Source of the DNA: Corynebacterium sp. HMSC08A12
GTDB taxonomy: Bacteria; Actinomycetota; Actinomycetes; Mycobacteriales; Mycobacteriaceae
DNA length: 64,000 bases
Direction of reading: 5' to 3'
Assembly (NCBI RefSeq): GCF_001807485.1
Contig: NZ_KV789190.1
Coordinates: forward strand, 72,089 to 136,088
The notes under the pieces were generated by a model, which worked only from the letters and a program-made list of their open reading frames with translations, made no database searches and had not been told where the DNA came from. This document shows, in pieces, positions 9,065 through 18,841 of the stretch. A program made the translations under genes and the position numbers. Positions within the stretch are counted from its first letter, which is position 1; each line of letters opens with the position of its first letter.

Positions 9065-10825
9065 ATGGCAAAAAATTTCGCATCACAGCTGGTAAAGACT
9101 CTAGAGAAGCAGGGCGTCAAGCGAATCTTCGGGCTGGTGGGCGATAGCCTTAACCCGATCGTCGACGAGGTTCGCCAGTCCTCCATTGAATGGATCCACG
9201 TGCGCAACGAGGAAGCCGCGGCCTTCGCCGCCGGTGCGGAATCCCTCGTCACCGGCGAACTGGCCGTATGCGCCGCCTCCTGCGGCCCGGGCAATACCCA
9301 CCTGATCCAGGGCCTCTATGATTCCCACCGCAACGGTGCGAAGGTGCTGGCCATTGCCTCCCACATCCCGAGCGTGCAGATCGGCAGCCAGTTCTTCCAG
9401 GAGACCCACCCGGAGCAGATCTTCCAGGAGTGCTCCGGTTACTGCGAGATGGTGAACTCCGCAGCACAGGGGCCAAAGGTGCTGCACCACGCCATCCAGT
9501 CCACGCTGGCCGGCAACGGCGTTAGCGTGCTGGTCATTCCCGGCGACGTATCCTCCCAGGAAATCGAGGAGGAAGGCTTCATCGACTCGGTGTACGCCAA
9601 GGGGCGCCCCGTGCTGTACCCGGATGCCGAGGAAGCAGCCCGCCTGGCCAAGGCCATTAACGATGCCGAGACCGTTACTTTGTTCTGCGGTGAGGGCGTC
9701 AAAAATTCTCGAGAGCAAGTGCTCGAGCTCGCAGAGAAGATTAAGTCCCCAGTCGGCCACGCCTTCGGCGGCAAGATGCACATCCAGTACGACAACCCGT
9801 TCGACGTCGGCATGTCCGGGCTGCTGGGCTACGGTGCGGCGCGCGAGGCGATGTACGACGCTGACCTGCTGATTCTGCTGGGCACCGACTTCCCGTACAC
9901 AGACTTCCTGCCGACCGGCAACGTGGCGCAGGTGGACATCGACGGCTCCCACATCGGCCGCCGCACCACCATCAACTACCCGGTGGTCGGCGACGTCGGG
10001 GCGGTGATCGACACGATCCTGCCGCACATCGAGGAGAAGACCGACCGCAGCTTCCTGGATAAGCAGCTGCGCAACCATGCGCGGGCGCTGAACCACGTGG
10101 TGGACGCCTACACCAAGAAGGCAGGCAAGTCGAAGCCCATCCACCCGGAATACGTGGCGGACACGATCGACCGCCTGGCCGCCGAGGATGCCATCTTCAC
10201 CATCGATACCGGCATGTGCAACGTCTGGGGTGCCCGCTACATCACGCCGAACGGCAAGCGTGAAGAAATTGGCTCCTTCCGCCACGGCACCATGGCCAAC
10301 GCGCTGCCGCAGGCGCTGGGTGCGCAGGCCGCGGACCGCGACCGCCAGGTGATCTCCTTCTCCGGCGACGGCGGCCTGGGGATGCTCATGGGCGAGCTGC
10401 TGACCGCCAAGCTGCACGACCTGCCAGTCAACATTGTGGTCTTTAATAACTCCTCGCTGGGCATGGTGAAGCTGGAGATGATGGTCGCCGGCCTGCCCGA
10501 GCACGAAACCGACCACGAGCACGTGAACTTCGCCAAGATCGCGGAAGCCATCGGAATTAAGGCGATCCGCATCGAGGATCCGGCGGACGTGGAGAGCGGT
10601 ATTAAGGAAGCTCTGGCCTACGACGGCCCGGTGCTGGTGGACGTGGTTACCGACCCGAATGCGCTGAGCCTGCCGCCGAACATCACCTGGGAAATGATGA
10701 TGGGCTTCTCCCGCTCCGCAACGCGCACCGTATTCGAGGGTGGCGTGGGGCGCATGGTCGACCTGGCCCGCGCAAACCTGCGCAACATCGGTGGTGCCGG
10801 AGTGATCGAGATGAACAAGTTCTAG
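9065..10825 (+). CDS. poxB: Pyruvate:quinone oxidoreductase (ThDP- and FAD-dependent)
   Basis: Peripheral membrane flavoenzyme that oxidises pyruvate to acetate and CO2 and passes electrons to menaquinone. 586 residues with the three-domain ThDP-enzyme layout: N-terminal PYR domain (ILGLVGDSLNP-like start, NEEAAAFAAGAESLVTG with the ThDP-activating Glu), a central FAD domain, and a C-terminal PP domain with GDGGLGMLMGE...VFNN, the Mg/ThDP motif. The C-terminus is compatible with the lipid-binding tail. ATG 9065 was chosen; TAGCCT (9052-9057) ends 7 nt upstream. It lies directly before the cytochrome oxidase genes; in C. glutamicum the pqo gene is, to my knowledge, elsewhere, so this placement is unusual. 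Confidence 0.93.
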   Translation: MAKNFASQLVKTLEKQGVKRIFGLVGDSLNPIVDEVRQSSIEWIHVRNEEAAAFAAGAESLVTGELAVCAASCGPGNTHLIQGLYDSHRNGAKVLAIASHIPSVQIGSQFFQETHPEQIFQECSGYCEMVNSAAQGPKVLHHAIQSTLAGNGVSVLVIPGDVSSQEIEEEGFIDSVYAKGRPVLYPDAEEAARLAKAINDAETVTLFCGEGVKNSREQVLELAEKIKSPVGHAFGGKMHIQYDNPFDVGMSGLLGYGAAREAMYDADLLILLGTDFPYTDFLPTGNVAQVDIDGSHIGRRTTINYPVVGDVGAVIDTILPHIEEKTDRSFLDKQLRNHARALNHVVDAYTKKAGKSKPIHPEYVADTIDRLAAEDAIFTIDTGMCNVWGARYITPNGKREEIGSFRHGTMANALPQALGAQAADRDRQVISFSGDGGLGMLMGELLTAKLHDLPVNIVVFNNSSLGMVKLEMMVAGLPEHETDHEHVNFAKIAEAIGIKAIRIEDPADVESGIKEALAYDGPVLVDVVTDPNALSLPPNITWEMMMGFSRSATRTVFEGGVGRMVDLARANLRNIGGAGVIEMNKF

Positions 10826-10837
10826 AACACCCCAAAA

Positions 10838-10894
10838 CCCCCACAAAGGCGGGAGTCACGCACTGCGCGGGCTCCCGCCTAACCCGTGTGGGGG
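10838..10894. terminator. Nested hairpin after poxB
   Basis: An outer stem CCCCCACA (10838-10845) with TGTGGGGG (10887-10894) encloses an inner perfect 9-bp stem AGGCGGGAG/CTCCCGCCT (10847-10855 with 10872-10880). No U-run follows, so it may be a terminator or an RNA-stabilising structure. Confidence 0.65.
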
Positions 10895-10989
10895 CAATGT
10901 GGGTAGCTGCCAACCCCGAAAAGGGAAATTCCGCTTCCGCGATGGTGGCAATGTCCTGTTAATGGTCTAAGGTTCTTTAAGTGAAGTGG

Positions 10990-11048
10990 TTGTAGGTCTA
11001 TCTATCGCGCGCGAACTGCAGGCGCGCGGCAGACCTCAAGGCCTACAA
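10990..11048 (+). promoter_or_regulatory. Structured leader upstream of ctaC
   Basis: TTGTAGG (10990-10996) can pair with CCTACAA (11042-11048), while GGTCT (10995-10999) can alternatively pair with AGACC (11031-11035). A CGCGCG repeat pair (11008-11013 with 11023-11028) forms the core. The mutually exclusive outer helices could be a switch, but this is inference. The region from 10895 to 10989 shows no other clear signal. Confidence 0.45.
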
Positions 11049-11084
11049 CGCAAAGTGACGTGTGAATGAGGAAGGCAAACTCGC

Positions 11085-12194
11085 GTGGAACAGCGAAATA
11101 AGCACGGTTTGACTCGCCGTATTGGCCTCGCCGGTGTACTGGGCCTAGCTGGCCTGGTTCTCTCCGGCTGTACTGTCGCCCCGCCGGAGAACGGTTTCTT
11201 TAACTTCTTGCGCATGGGCTGGCCGAAGGGCATCACCCCGGAGTCCAAGGAAATGGGCAACCTGTGGGTGTGGGTCTGGGTCGTCGCCTGGATCATCGGC
11301 ATCATCATGTGGGTGCTGCTGTTTGTGAACATGGGTAGGTCTAGCGCCAAGAAGGCTGAGAAGCGCGGCGAGGACGAGTTCCCGCGCCAGACCGGCTACA
11401 ACGTTCCGCTGGAGCTGGTTCTGACCACCCTGCCGGTTCTGATCGTCTGTGGCCTCTTCTTCTTCAACGTTCAGGCGCAGGACCGCGCAACGGCTCTGGA
11501 CAAGGATCCGAAGGTCGTCGTCGACGTGACCGGCTACCAGTGGAACTGGAAGTTCGGCTACCGGGAGATCGCTGCAGAGCTGAACGGTGGCCAGGAGTAC
11601 AAGGGTGTCGACGAGAAGGCACAGGCTCGCGCAGAGGAGTCCAAGAAGCCTGCGGAGAACCTGGACGAGCACGGCGACCAGATCCCGGGCCCGATCCACG
11701 GCAACTCCAAGGATGACCTCAGCTACCTGAACTACAACAAGATCGAGACCGTGGGCACCACTCAGGAGATCCCGGTTCTGGTCGTTCCGTCCGGCACCGC
11801 CATCGAGTTCGATCTGGCTTCCGCTGACGTTGTCCACTCCTTCTGGATCCCGGAGTTCCTGTTCAAGCGTGACGTGTTCCCGCACCCGAGCGAGAACCGT
11901 TCCGAGCGTCGCTTCCAGGTTGAGTCCATCGACGAGGAAGGCGCATACGTCGGCCGCTGTGCTGAAATGTGCGGTACCTACCACGCAATGATGAACTTCG
12001 AGCTGCGCGTCGTCTCCCCGGAGAAGTTCGAGCAGTACATCCAGTTCCGCAAGGACAACCCGGAGGCTCCGAACTCTGAGGCTCTGAAGGCCATCGGCGA
12101 GGAAGGCTACGCAACCTCCACCCACCCGTTCGAGTCCGACCGCACCGGCACCCGTACTCCGAACGAGAACTACAAGGACCGCAACGCCGCTTAG
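11085..12194 (+). CDS. ctaC: Cytochrome c oxidase (aa3) subunit II
   Basis: CuA-bearing subunit that takes electrons from the cytochrome bc1 complex. 369 residues. The N-terminus is a lipoprotein signal ending in LSGC (lipidated Cys29). Two transmembrane helices follow (WVWVVAWIIGIIMWVLLFV and LVLTTLPVLIVCGLFFFNV), then a cupredoxin domain. CuA ligands are His251 (VVHSFWIPEF) and Cys292, Cys296, His300, Met303 in CAEMCGTYHAMM. Between the helices and CuA is an insert rich in charged residues (about residues 165-210), typical of actinobacterial subunit II that docks to the diheme cytochrome c. GTG start 11085. ctaF follows after 41 bp. Confidence 0.96.
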   Translation: MEQRNKHGLTRRIGLAGVLGLAGLVLSGCTVAPPENGFFNFLRMGWPKGITPESKEMGNLWVWVWVVAWIIGIIMWVLLFVNMGRSSAKKAEKRGEDEFPRQTGYNVPLELVLTTLPVLIVCGLFFFNVQAQDRATALDKDPKVVVDVTGYQWNWKFGYREIAAELNGGQEYKGVDEKAQARAEESKKPAENLDEHGDQIPGPIHGNSKDDLSYLNYNKIETVGTTQEIPVLVVPSGTAIEFDLASADVVHSFWIPEFLFKRDVFPHPSENRSERRFQVESIDEEGAYVGRCAEMCGTYHAMMNFELRVVSPEKFEQYIQFRKDNPEAPNSEALKAIGEEGYATSTHPFESDRTGTRTPNENYKDRNAA

Positions 12195-12235
12195 GAAGCG
12201 GAGCGCAAGGTTAATTAAGGAAGAGAGATAAGCAA

Positions 12236-12667
12236 ATGAACTCTGGTGCAAAGCTTTTCTACGGCCTCGGTACCTTCTTCGTTGTGGTCACGGTGTTCTA
12301 CTTCATCGTCACCTCCTCCGTGAAGGACGCGGGCAACGTGATGGGCGTTGAGTGGGCTGGTGGCACCGGCCTGGTCATGGCCACCCTGCTGGCCTTCATG
12401 CTCGGTGGTTACCTCCACCTGACCGCCTCCAAGACCGACATCGGCCCGGACGACTGGGAAGAGGCAGAGATCGAGGACGGCGCTGGCGTGCTGGGCTTCT
12501 TCTCCGCAAGCTCCATCTGGCCTTTCTGGATGACCGTCTCCATCGTCGTGATGGGCGCCGGCCTGGCCTGGTGGCACCTGTGGCTGGTTGCCTTCGGCGC
12601 GGTCATGCTGATCTGGGCCACCACGATGCTGAACCTGCAGTACGGCCTGCCGCCGGAGAAGCACTAA
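12236..12667 (+). CDS. ctaF: Cytochrome c oxidase subunit IV
   Basis: 143-residue integral membrane protein, four predicted helices (starting FYGLGTFFVVVTVFYFIV, then LVMATLLAFMLGGYL and a C-terminal pair). It is the small actinobacterial aa3 oxidase subunit, always next to ctaC. The hydrophilic loop TDIGPDDWEEAEIEDGAG between the second and third helices is characteristic. AAGGAAGAGAG upstream serves as ribosome site. Same operon as ctaC and followed by a terminator. Subunit I (ctaD) is not in this window. Confidence 0.93.
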   Translation: MNSGAKLFYGLGTFFVVVTVFYFIVTSSVKDAGNVMGVEWAGGTGLVMATLLAFMLGGYLHLTASKTDIGPDDWEEAEIEDGAGVLGFFSASSIWPFWMTVSIVVMGAGLAWWHLWLVAFGAVMLIWATTMLNLQYGLPPEKH

Positions 12668-12686
12668 AACTTCACACTTCACTAGA

Positions 12687-12738
12687 AACTCCCCCTCCGC
12701 CAGTCTTTAGGACTGGGAACGGAGGGGGAGTTCTTTTT
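12687..12738. terminator. Bidirectional terminator between ctaF and trpD
   Basis: Perfect 13-bp stem AACTCCCCCTCCG (12687-12699) with CGGAGGGGGAGTT (12720-12732), containing a small CCAGTC/GACTGG hairpin, followed by CTTTTTCT. A second hairpin (GGTGACGCCC 12745-12754 with GGGCGCCACC 12757-12766) sits between it and the trpD stop codon. Confidence 0.9.
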
Positions 12739-12769
12739 CTATTTGGTGACGCCCTCGGGCGCCACCTGG

Positions 12770-13873
12770 CTAGAACTCTTTGCCTACGATCTTTTCCATT
12801 TGCTTGAGGGCGGCACCGGATTCCAAAGCCTCGCGGGCGATTTGCACCTGCTCGCGCAGAGTCTCCTGGAAGCCCTTCTCCTCCCAGCCTCGCACGGCCG
12901 TCAGGGCGCCAGCGGCGTTGATCAAGACAGCATCCTTGATAGCGCCGGAGATCTCGCCCTTCATCAGGCGCACGGCCACGTCCGCGTTGTACTGTGCGTC
13001 GCCGCCGACCAGGCTGCCGTCCTCGTAGAAGTCGAGGCCGACGTTGCGAGGGTTAATGACTTCCTCGCCGGTGCGGCCGTTGGCGTCCACAGTAACGACC
13101 TCGGTAGGAGTGCACACAGAGATCTCGTCCATGCCATCCATGCCCCGCACCACGAGAACGCGGCTGCCTTGGCGGGCGAACGCGCCGCCCATGATGGGCA
13201 TGAACTCCTTGAAAGCGCAGCCGATCAGGCCGAACTTCGGGTACGCGGGGTTGGTCATGGGGCCCAGCAGGTTGAAGATGGTGGGGGCGCCCAGCTGGCT
13301 GCGCACGGGGCCGGCGAAGCGCATCGCCGGGTGGTAAGTCTTTGCAAACATGAAGGCGAAGCCCGTCTCGTGCGCATCTTGGCGGATGGCCTCGGGGGAG
13401 CGCTCGATGTCCAAGCCCAGGGCCTCCAACATGTCTGCACCGCCGCACTTGGAGCTGGCGGCGCGGTTGCCGTGCTTAACCACCGGCACGCCCGCGGCGC
13501 TGACCACGAAGGAAGCCATGGTGGAAATGTTGACAGTGTGGTGGCCGTCGCCGCCCGTGCCCACGATGTCAACGCAGTTGGGGACGTCCGAGAAGTCAAC
13601 CGGGGTGGCGAAGCTAGTCATCGTCTCGGCGGCGGCGGCCAGCTCGGCGGCGGTGATGCCACGCACGCGGATGCCGAAAGAAAAGGCGGCGATCTGCGCG
13701 TCGGTAGCGTTGCCCTCCATGATCTCGTTCATCGCCCAGCGAACCTGAGCCTCGCTGAGCTCCTGGCCCTTGCCGAGTCGCCCGAGCAGGCCGGGCCAGG
13801 TGAAGTAGCTCGGCGGTAGCTGCTCGGGGCTAAGGCCGCTGGTTTCTGCGGAACGTGGGGTAGTGGGGGACAT
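12770..13873 (-). CDS. trpD: Anthranilate phosphoribosyltransferase
   Basis: Transfers ribose 5-phosphate from PRPP to anthranilate in tryptophan synthesis. 367 residues. The PRPP/Mg motif GTGGDGHHTVNIST and the anthranilate-site KHGNRAASSKCGGADMLEALG are intact, followed by HPAMRFAGPVRSQLG and NLLGPMTNPA. It sits alone between ctaC-ctaF and ctaE, convergent with ctaF, the same isolated trpD position seen in mycobacteria and corynebacteria (often called trpD2). A GTGCCG/CGGCAC hairpin (13907-13912 with 13918-13923) lies in its 5' region. Whether a second trpD exists in a trp operon cannot be seen here. Confidence 0.93.
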   Translation of the reverse strand: MSPTTPRSAETSGLSPEQLPPSYFTWPGLLGRLGKGQELSEAQVRWAMNEIMEGNATDAQIAAFSFGIRVRGITAAELAAAAETMTSFATPVDFSDVPNCVDIVGTGGDGHHTVNISTMASFVVSAAGVPVVKHGNRAASSKCGGADMLEALGLDIERSPEAIRQDAHETGFAFMFAKTYHPAMRFAGPVRSQLGAPTIFNLLGPMTNPAYPKFGLIGCAFKEFMPIMGGAFARQGSRVLVVRGMDGMDEISVCTPTEVVTVDANGRTGEEVINPRNVGLDFYEDGSLVGGDAQYNADVAVRLMKGEISGAIKDAVLINAAGALTAVRGWEEKGFQETLREQVQIAREALESGAALKQMEKIVGKEF

Positions 13874-14290
13874 GGCTGCTTCGACGCACCTCTCTGTCAG
13901 GGACCTGTGCCGCGCATCGGCACAATGAAGTAGATGGTTGCATATGGTTGCTGTACTAACCAGTCTATTAGGTGCGGGGGAGCTCGGAAGCCTTTGGGTA
14001 GTGACGCCCCTAGGGATCGGCTCCGAGAGATTGGCCGTCGGGGGAGTTCCCGGGGATACCGGGTGGCTAACCCCATAGTGGGGTGGTTGGTGTGTCAGCC
14101 CTTGACGAAAGTGGCATGTGACCTGTCGTTATGTGACTCGTCGGATACGGGGCTGGAAAAGTTCCCACTAACCCCTAACGGGGTTGGCTTTCAGGTTTAT
14201 CCAAGGTTTCACCTGCGATTTTACAGATTGCTTCCAGAAAACCGCCGAAGTGAATCGACTATCGAGCTTTAAACGGCCATACTGTTATGC
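13874..14290. promoter_or_regulatory. 417-bp divergent control region of trpD and ctaE
   Basis: No convincing gene. It holds several short hairpins: GTGCCG/CGGCAC near 13907-13923, CCCCATAGTGGGG near 14090 and ACCCCTAACGGGGT near 14170. It also has two copies of ATGTGAC about 20 bp apart (14115-14142) that could be half-sites for a CRP/GlxR-type regulator, and one copy of the recurrent TGACGCC motif (14002-14008). A TACTGT hexamer (14280-14285) ends 5 nt before the ctaE GTG. The ORF from 13934 lacks a ribosome site and normal composition and is not called. Confidence 0.5.
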
Positions 14291-14902
14291 GTGACGAGCG
14301 CAGTTGAAAACCCAGGTATGGCAGCACCACAACGTGTTGCGACACTGAACCGACCCAACATGGTCAGTGTCGGCACGATTGTGTTCCTGTCTCAGGAATT
14401 GATGTTTTTCGCTGGCCTGTTCGCGATGTACTTCGTGTCCAAGGCCAACTCTGGCGGCAATTGGCCGTCTGAGCCCACCGAGCTGAACGTGCCCTTCGCG
14501 GCAACGATTACGGTCATCCTGATCAGTTCTTCGTTCACTGCTCAGTGGGGCGTCTTCGCAGCGGAGAGGGGTGACGTCTTCGCGCTACGCAAGTGGTACG
14601 CACTGTCCGCGCTGCTGGGAACTATCTTCCTCATCGGCCAGGGCTACGAGTATGTCCACTTGGTGCAGCACGGAACCACCATCCCCGGATCCGTCTACGG
14701 ATCGGTCTTCTTCATCACGACAGGCTTCCACGGCGCGCACGTGCTCGCCGGTGTTATCGCCTTCCTCGTGGTGCTGCTGAGGACCGCGAAGTCGAAGTTC
14801 ACCCCGGCACAGGCCACCGCCGCCGTCGTTGTGTCCTACTACTGGCACTTCGTCGACGTCGTGTGGATCGGCCTGTGGATCACCATTTACTTCATTCAGT
14901 AG
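14291..14902 (+). CDS. ctaE: Cytochrome c oxidase subunit III
   Basis: 203-residue membrane protein of the aa3 oxidase with five predicted helices, the short actinobacterial form. Typical segments: [62 protein letters not shown] and the C-terminal [22 protein letters not shown] start at 14291. It begins the ctaE-qcrC-qcrA-qcrB operon, whose products form a bc1-aa3 supercomplex. The 86-bp gap to qcrC contains a small TCTTCT/AGAAGA hairpin. Confidence 0.96.
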   Translation: MTSAVENPGMAAPQRVATLNRPNMVSVGTIVFLSQELMFFAGLFAMYFVSKANSGGNWPSEPTELNVPFAATITVILISSSFTAQWGVFAAERGDVFALRKWYALSALLGTIFLIGQGYEYVHLVQHGTTIPGSVYGSVFFITTGFHGAHVLAGVIAFLVVLLRTAKSKFTPAQATAAVVVSYYWHFVDVVWIGLWITIYFIQ

Positions 14903-14988
14903 GCCGGCCAGGTCGGTTCTTCTCCCCCAAGAAGAGAGTCGGCCTACAGCCCATCGCAATTCCATTGACTAACAAATAAGGGAACAAG

Positions 14989-15888
14989 ATGGATATCAAC
15001 TCCACCAACGCAACCACGGAGCAAGTCTCCAGTGGTTCGAAGGGCAGTGCCGCTAAGGCACGCCGCCGCCGGAAGGTCCGCAAGGCCTTCGCCGGCGCGT
15101 TGGCTTTGCTGTTCGCGCTCACGGGCGCGGGCTTCCTCGCCAACGCATTGACCCCCGATGCACAGAACGCCGTTGCAGAGCAGAGCGCGGAGGATCTGGC
15201 ACAGCAGGGTAAGGAAATCTACGAAGTTGCTTGTATCACCTGCCACGGTGCAAACCTGCAGGGCGTGAAGGACCGCGGTCCTTCCCTGATCGGCGTCGGT
15301 GAGGGCTCCGTGTACTTCCAGGTGCACTCCGGCCGCATGCCGATGCTGCGCAACGAGGCGCAGGCAGGCCGTAAGCCTCCGCGTTACTCCGAGCAGCAGG
15401 CTCTGGCACTGGCCGCATACGTTAACGCTAACGGTGGCGGCCCGGGCATCGTCCGAGATGCTAACGGCGAGATCGCCATGGAGTCCCTGCGTGGCGCCAA
15501 CAACAAGGAGGGCAAGATCGACCCGGCCGACGTTGCCCGTGGTTCCGATCTGTTCCGTCTGAATTGTGCATCTTGCCACAACTTCACCGGTAAGGGTGGC
15601 GCACTGTCCAGTGGTAAGTACGCTCCGCCGCTGGCTCCGGCCAACGAGCAGGAGATCTACCAGGCCATGCTGACCGGCCCGCAGAACATGCCTAAGTTCT
15701 CCGATCGCCAGCTGACTGCTGACGAGAAGAAGGACATCATTGCCTACATCAAGTCGGCTGAGGAGTCCCCGAACCCGGGTGGCTTCGGCCTGGGCGGTAT
15801 CGGCCCGGTGACTGAGGGCATGGTCATGTGGTTTATCGGCATCGTGGTTCTCGTTGCCTTCGCTATGTGGATTGGATCGCGGTCATGA
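14989..15888 (+). CDS. qcrC: Diheme cytochrome c of the bc1 complex
   Basis: Cytochrome cc subunit that passes electrons from the Rieske protein to CuA of the oxidase, replacing a soluble cytochrome c. 299 residues. Two CXXCH haem sites: CITCH at 82-86 and CASCH at 193-197. One N-terminal helix after a basic stretch ([12 protein letters not shown]) and one C-terminal helix ([19 protein letters not shown]) anchor it. Its last codons overlap qcrA by ATGA. AAGGGAAC precedes the ATG. Confidence 0.97.
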   Translation: MDINSTNATTEQVSSGSKGSAAKARRRRKVRKAFAGALALLFALTGAGFLANALTPDAQNAVAEQSAEDLAQQGKEIYEVACITCHGANLQGVKDRGPSLIGVGEGSVYFQVHSGRMPMLRNEAQAGRKPPRYSEQQALALAAYVNANGGGPGIVRDANGEIAMESLRGANNKEGKIDPADVARGSDLFRLNCASCHNFTGKGGALSSGKYAPPLAPANEQEIYQAMLTGPQNMPKFSDRQLTADEKKDIIAYIKSAEESPNPGGFGLGGIGPVTEGMVMWFIGIVVLVAFAMWIGSRS

Positions 15889-17090
15889 GTGAGAACAACA
15901 AGAAGTACAGCAACGAAGAGCTGTCGAAGATGAATAACGACGAGCTCGCCCGCCTGGGTACCGAGCTTGACGGCGTGACGGTTGCATACCGCAAGGAGCG
16001 CTTCCCGATCGCTAACGATCCCGCTGAGAAGCGTGCGAGCCGCAAGGTCACCATTCTGCTGGCCCTGTCGATTCTGTTCGGCATCGCTTTCATCGGTGTC
16101 TACCTGTTCTGGCCCTGGGAGCACAAGGGGCTGGAAGAGGACGGCCTGTGGCTCTACTCGGTCTACACCCCGCTGCTGGGCATCACGTCCGGCCTGAGCA
16201 TCACCCTGCTCGGTGCGGCCATCGTTGCCTACACCAAGAACTTCGTTCCGGAAGAGATTTCGGTTCAGACCCGTCACGACGGCCCGTCCGAGGAAGTTGA
16301 CCGCCGTACCCTGGTCGCTCTGCTGAACGACTCCTGGAAGACTTCCACCCTGGGCCGCCGCCCGGTTATCGCCGGCCTGGCTGGCACCGGTGCGGTCCTG
16401 GCTGGTCTGGTTATCGCTCTGCCGCTGGGCGGCATCGTGAAGAACCCCTGGAAGGCCAAGGCAATGGGCATTCAGGGTGACGGTACCCTCTGGACCACCG
16501 GCTGGACGCTGGTGGAGCAGGGCGAGAAGGTCTACCTGGGTCGCGACACCGGCGCTATCGCCGAGGAGCACGACGGCCACTACAGCACCAAGGGCGTGTC
16601 TCGCCTGATCCGCATGCGCCCGGAGGATCTGGACGCAGCTTCCATGGAGACCGTCTTCCCGCTGACCGAGGACATGGTCAACGATGGCGACAAGTTCGAC
16701 AAGGACCGCGACGTCTACGAGGAGCACATGCACTCCATTCACGGCTCGCGTAACGCAGTCATGCTGATCCGCCTGCGCCCGGAGGATGGCGACAAGGCCA
16801 TCCTGCGCGAGGGTCAGGAGGACTTCCACTACGGCGACTACTTCGCCTACTCGAAGATCTGTACCCACATCGGTTGCCCTACGTCCCTGTATGAGCAGCA
16901 AACTAATCGCATCCTCTGCCCGTGCCACCAGTCCCAGTTCGACGCACTGCAGTACGGTAAGCCGATCTTCGGACCGGCAGCCCGTGCACTGCCTGAGCTG
17001 TCGATCTCGGTGGACGAAGAGGGATACATGTACGCCGACCGTAACTTCATCGAGCCTGTCGGCCCGGCATTCTGGGAGCGTCGTTCATGA
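15885..17090 (+). CDS. qcrA: Rieske iron-sulfur subunit of the bc1 complex
   Basis: 401 residues with three N-terminal transmembrane helices, as in actinobacterial QcrA, then a C-terminal Rieske domain. The 2Fe-2S ligand boxes are CTHIGC (326-331) and CPCH (345-348), giving Cys326, His328, Cys345 and His348. ATG 15885 overlaps the qcrC stop and is preferred over the upstream in-frame codon at 15828. The hydrophilic N-terminus ([17 protein letters not shown]) is cytoplasmic. Overlaps qcrB by ATGA. Confidence 0.97.
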   Translation: MSENNKKYSNEELSKMNNDELARLGTELDGVTVAYRKERFPIANDPAEKRASRKVTILLALSILFGIAFIGVYLFWPWEHKGLEEDGLWLYSVYTPLLGITSGLSITLLGAAIVAYTKNFVPEEISVQTRHDGPSEEVDRRTLVALLNDSWKTSTLGRRPVIAGLAGTGAVLAGLVIALPLGGIVKNPWKAKAMGIQGDGTLWTTGWTLVEQGEKVYLGRDTGAIAEEHDGHYSTKGVSRLIRMRPEDLDAASMETVFPLTEDMVNDGDKFDKDRDVYEEHMHSIHGSRNAVMLIRLRPEDGDKAILREGQEDFHYGDYFAYSKICTHIGCPTSLYEQQTNRILCPCHQSQFDALQYGKPIFGPAARALPELSISVDEEGYMYADRNFIEPVGPAFWERRS

Positions 17091-18721
17091 CCACTAAACA
17101 ACAGAGCCGCGCTGCTAAAGCGGCCAACAACATCGACGAGCGGTACACTGCCTCCGGCCTGATCCGCCCGCAAATCAACAAGGTATTCCCGACTCACTGG
17201 TCCTTCATGCTCGGTGAGATCGCGCTGTACTCCTTCATCATCCTGATCCTGTCCGGTGTCTACCTGACGCTGTTCTTCGATCCGTCCATGTCGAAGGTGA
17301 TCTACGACGGCGCCTACGCACCGCTCAACGGTGTGGAAATGTCCGCCGCCTACCACACCGCCCTGGACATCTCGTTCGAGGTTCGCGGTGGCCTGTTCAT
17401 CCGCCAGGTCCACCACTGGGCTGCACTGCTGTTCGCAGTGTCCATCATGGTTCACATGATGCGCATCTTCTTCACTGGTGCATTCCGCAAGCCGCGTGAG
17501 GCTAACTGGGTTATCGGTTGCGTCCTGCTGCTGCTGTCCGTGGCAGAGGGCTTCATGGGTTACTCCCTGCCGGACGACCTGCTCTCCGGTGTTGGTCTGC
17601 GCATTATGTCCGCCATCATCGTTGGTCTGCCGATCATCGGTACCTGGCTGCACTGGATCATGTTCGCTGGTGACTTCCCGGGTGAGATCATCATTCCTCG
17701 CCTGTACATCGCCCACGTGCTGCTGATCCCGGGTATCCTGCTGGCCCTGATCGCCGCTCACCTGGCACTGGTTTGGTACCAGAAGCACACTCAGTTCCCA
17801 GGACCGGGTCGCACGGAGAACAACGTCGTCGGCGTTCGTATTCTGCCGGTCTTCGGTCTGAAGGCTGCTTCCTTTGGCCTGATCACCTTCGGTGTCGTCG
17901 CCCTGATGGCCGGCATCTTCCAGATCAACGCAATCTGGAACCTGGGCCCGTACAACCCGTCGCAGGTCTCCGCTGGTTCCCAGCCGGATATCTACATGCT
18001 GTGGACTGACGGTGCTGCACGTGTCATGCCAGCATGGGAGCTCTACCTCGGTAACTACACCATTCCGGCTGTGTTCTGGGTAGCTCTGCTGCTGGGCCTC
18101 CTGGTTGTGCTGCTGTTCGCTTACCCGTGGATCGAGCAGAAGATGACGGGCGATGACGCCCACCACAACCTGCTGCAGCGTCCGCGCGACGTGCCGGTTC
18201 GTACCGCACTGGGTGTCATGGCACTGGTCTTCTACGTGCTGCTGACCATCTCCGGTGGTAACGACCTGGTTGCACTGCACTTCACGATCTCGCTGAACCT
18301 GATGACCTGGGTTGGCCGTATCGGCCTGGTGCTGCTGCCGCCGCTGGCGTACTTCATCACCTACCACCTGTGCATCTCCCTGCAGCGCAACGACCGCGAA
18401 GTTCTGGAGCACGGTATCGAGACCGGTACCATTCGCCAGCTGCCTTCCGGTGGCTTCATCGAGGTCCACCAGCCGCTGGGCCCGGTCGACGAGCACGGCC
18501 ACCCGATCCCGCTGGAGTACCAGGGTGCATACGTTCCGAAGACCATGAACGAGCTCGGCGCAGCCGGCCAGCCTGGTCGCGGTAGCTTCTTCACTCCGGA
18601 TTCCCCGGAGATCGCGGAGAAGGCGGAGCACATCGAGAAGGCCAACCACGCGGAGCAGAAGGAAATGTTCGAGCGTCTGAACGAGGAGAACCGTCGCCGC
18701 CACGAGGAGCTCGACAAGTAG
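17087..18721 (+). CDS. qcrB: Cytochrome b subunit of the bc1 complex
   Basis: 544 residues with eight or nine helices. It binds haems bL and bH and both menaquinone sites. Histidines of the four-helix bundle lie in [18 protein letters not shown] and around [19 protein letters not shown]. The C-terminal ~110 residues form the hydrophilic extension found in actinobacteria, ending in a Glu/Lys-rich helix ([21 protein letters not shown]). Final gene of the operon, followed by a terminator. In mycobacteria the homologue is the Q203-class drug target; mentioned only as family knowledge. Confidence 0.97.
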   Translation: MTTKQQSRAAKAANNIDERYTASGLIRPQINKVFPTHWSFMLGEIALYSFIILILSGVYLTLFFDPSMSKVIYDGAYAPLNGVEMSAAYHTALDISFEVRGGLFIRQVHHWAALLFAVSIMVHMMRIFFTGAFRKPREANWVIGCVLLLLSVAEGFMGYSLPDDLLSGVGLRIMSAIIVGLPIIGTWLHWIMFAGDFPGEIIIPRLYIAHVLLIPGILLALIAAHLALVWYQKHTQFPGPGRTENNVVGVRILPVFGLKAASFGLITFGVVALMAGIFQINAIWNLGPYNPSQVSAGSQPDIYMLWTDGAARVMPAWELYLGNYTIPAVFWVALLLGLLVVLLFAYPWIEQKMTGDDAHHNLLQRPRDVPVRTALGVMALVFYVLLTISGGNDLVALHFTISLNLMTWVGRIGLVLLPPLAYFITYHLCISLQRNDREVLEHGIETGTIRQLPSGGFIEVHQPLGPVDEHGHPIPLEYQGAYVPKTMNELGAAGQPGRGSFFTPDSPEIAEKAEHIEKANHAEQKEMFERLNEENRRRHEELDK

Positions 18722-18764
18722 TCTCCGTTCGAGCTAACTCAACTGCTCTCACATAAGGCTCGAG

Positions 18765-18798
18765 AAAATCCCGTCCACCATCCGGTGGGCGGGATTTT
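18765..18798 (+). terminator. Terminator of the ctaE-qcrCAB operon
   Basis: Stem CCCGTCCACC (18770-18779) with GGTGGGCGGG (18784-18793), one G-U pair, loop ATCC, flanked by AAAAT and ATTTTT. It may also serve the convergent exonuclease gene. Confidence 0.93.
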
Positions 18799-18841
18799 TG
18801 CTGTTAGAAGTTAGGTAGCTGCCCGCAGCGCCCGGAAGGCT

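Noticed and set aside
9101..10846. 581-codon open frame opposite poxB
   Set aside because: Antisense shadow of a complete ThDP enzyme gene and runs into its terminator hairpin.
13934..14272. 112-codon ORF between trpD and ctaE
   Set aside because: No ribosome site, Cys/Arg/Pro-rich low-credibility translation, and it crosses several hairpins of a control region.
16847..18703. 618-codon open frame opposite qcrA-qcrB
   Set aside because: Antisense shadow of conserved membrane-protein genes in GC-rich DNA; the translation is rich in Gln, His and Arg with no family resemblance and no ribosome site.
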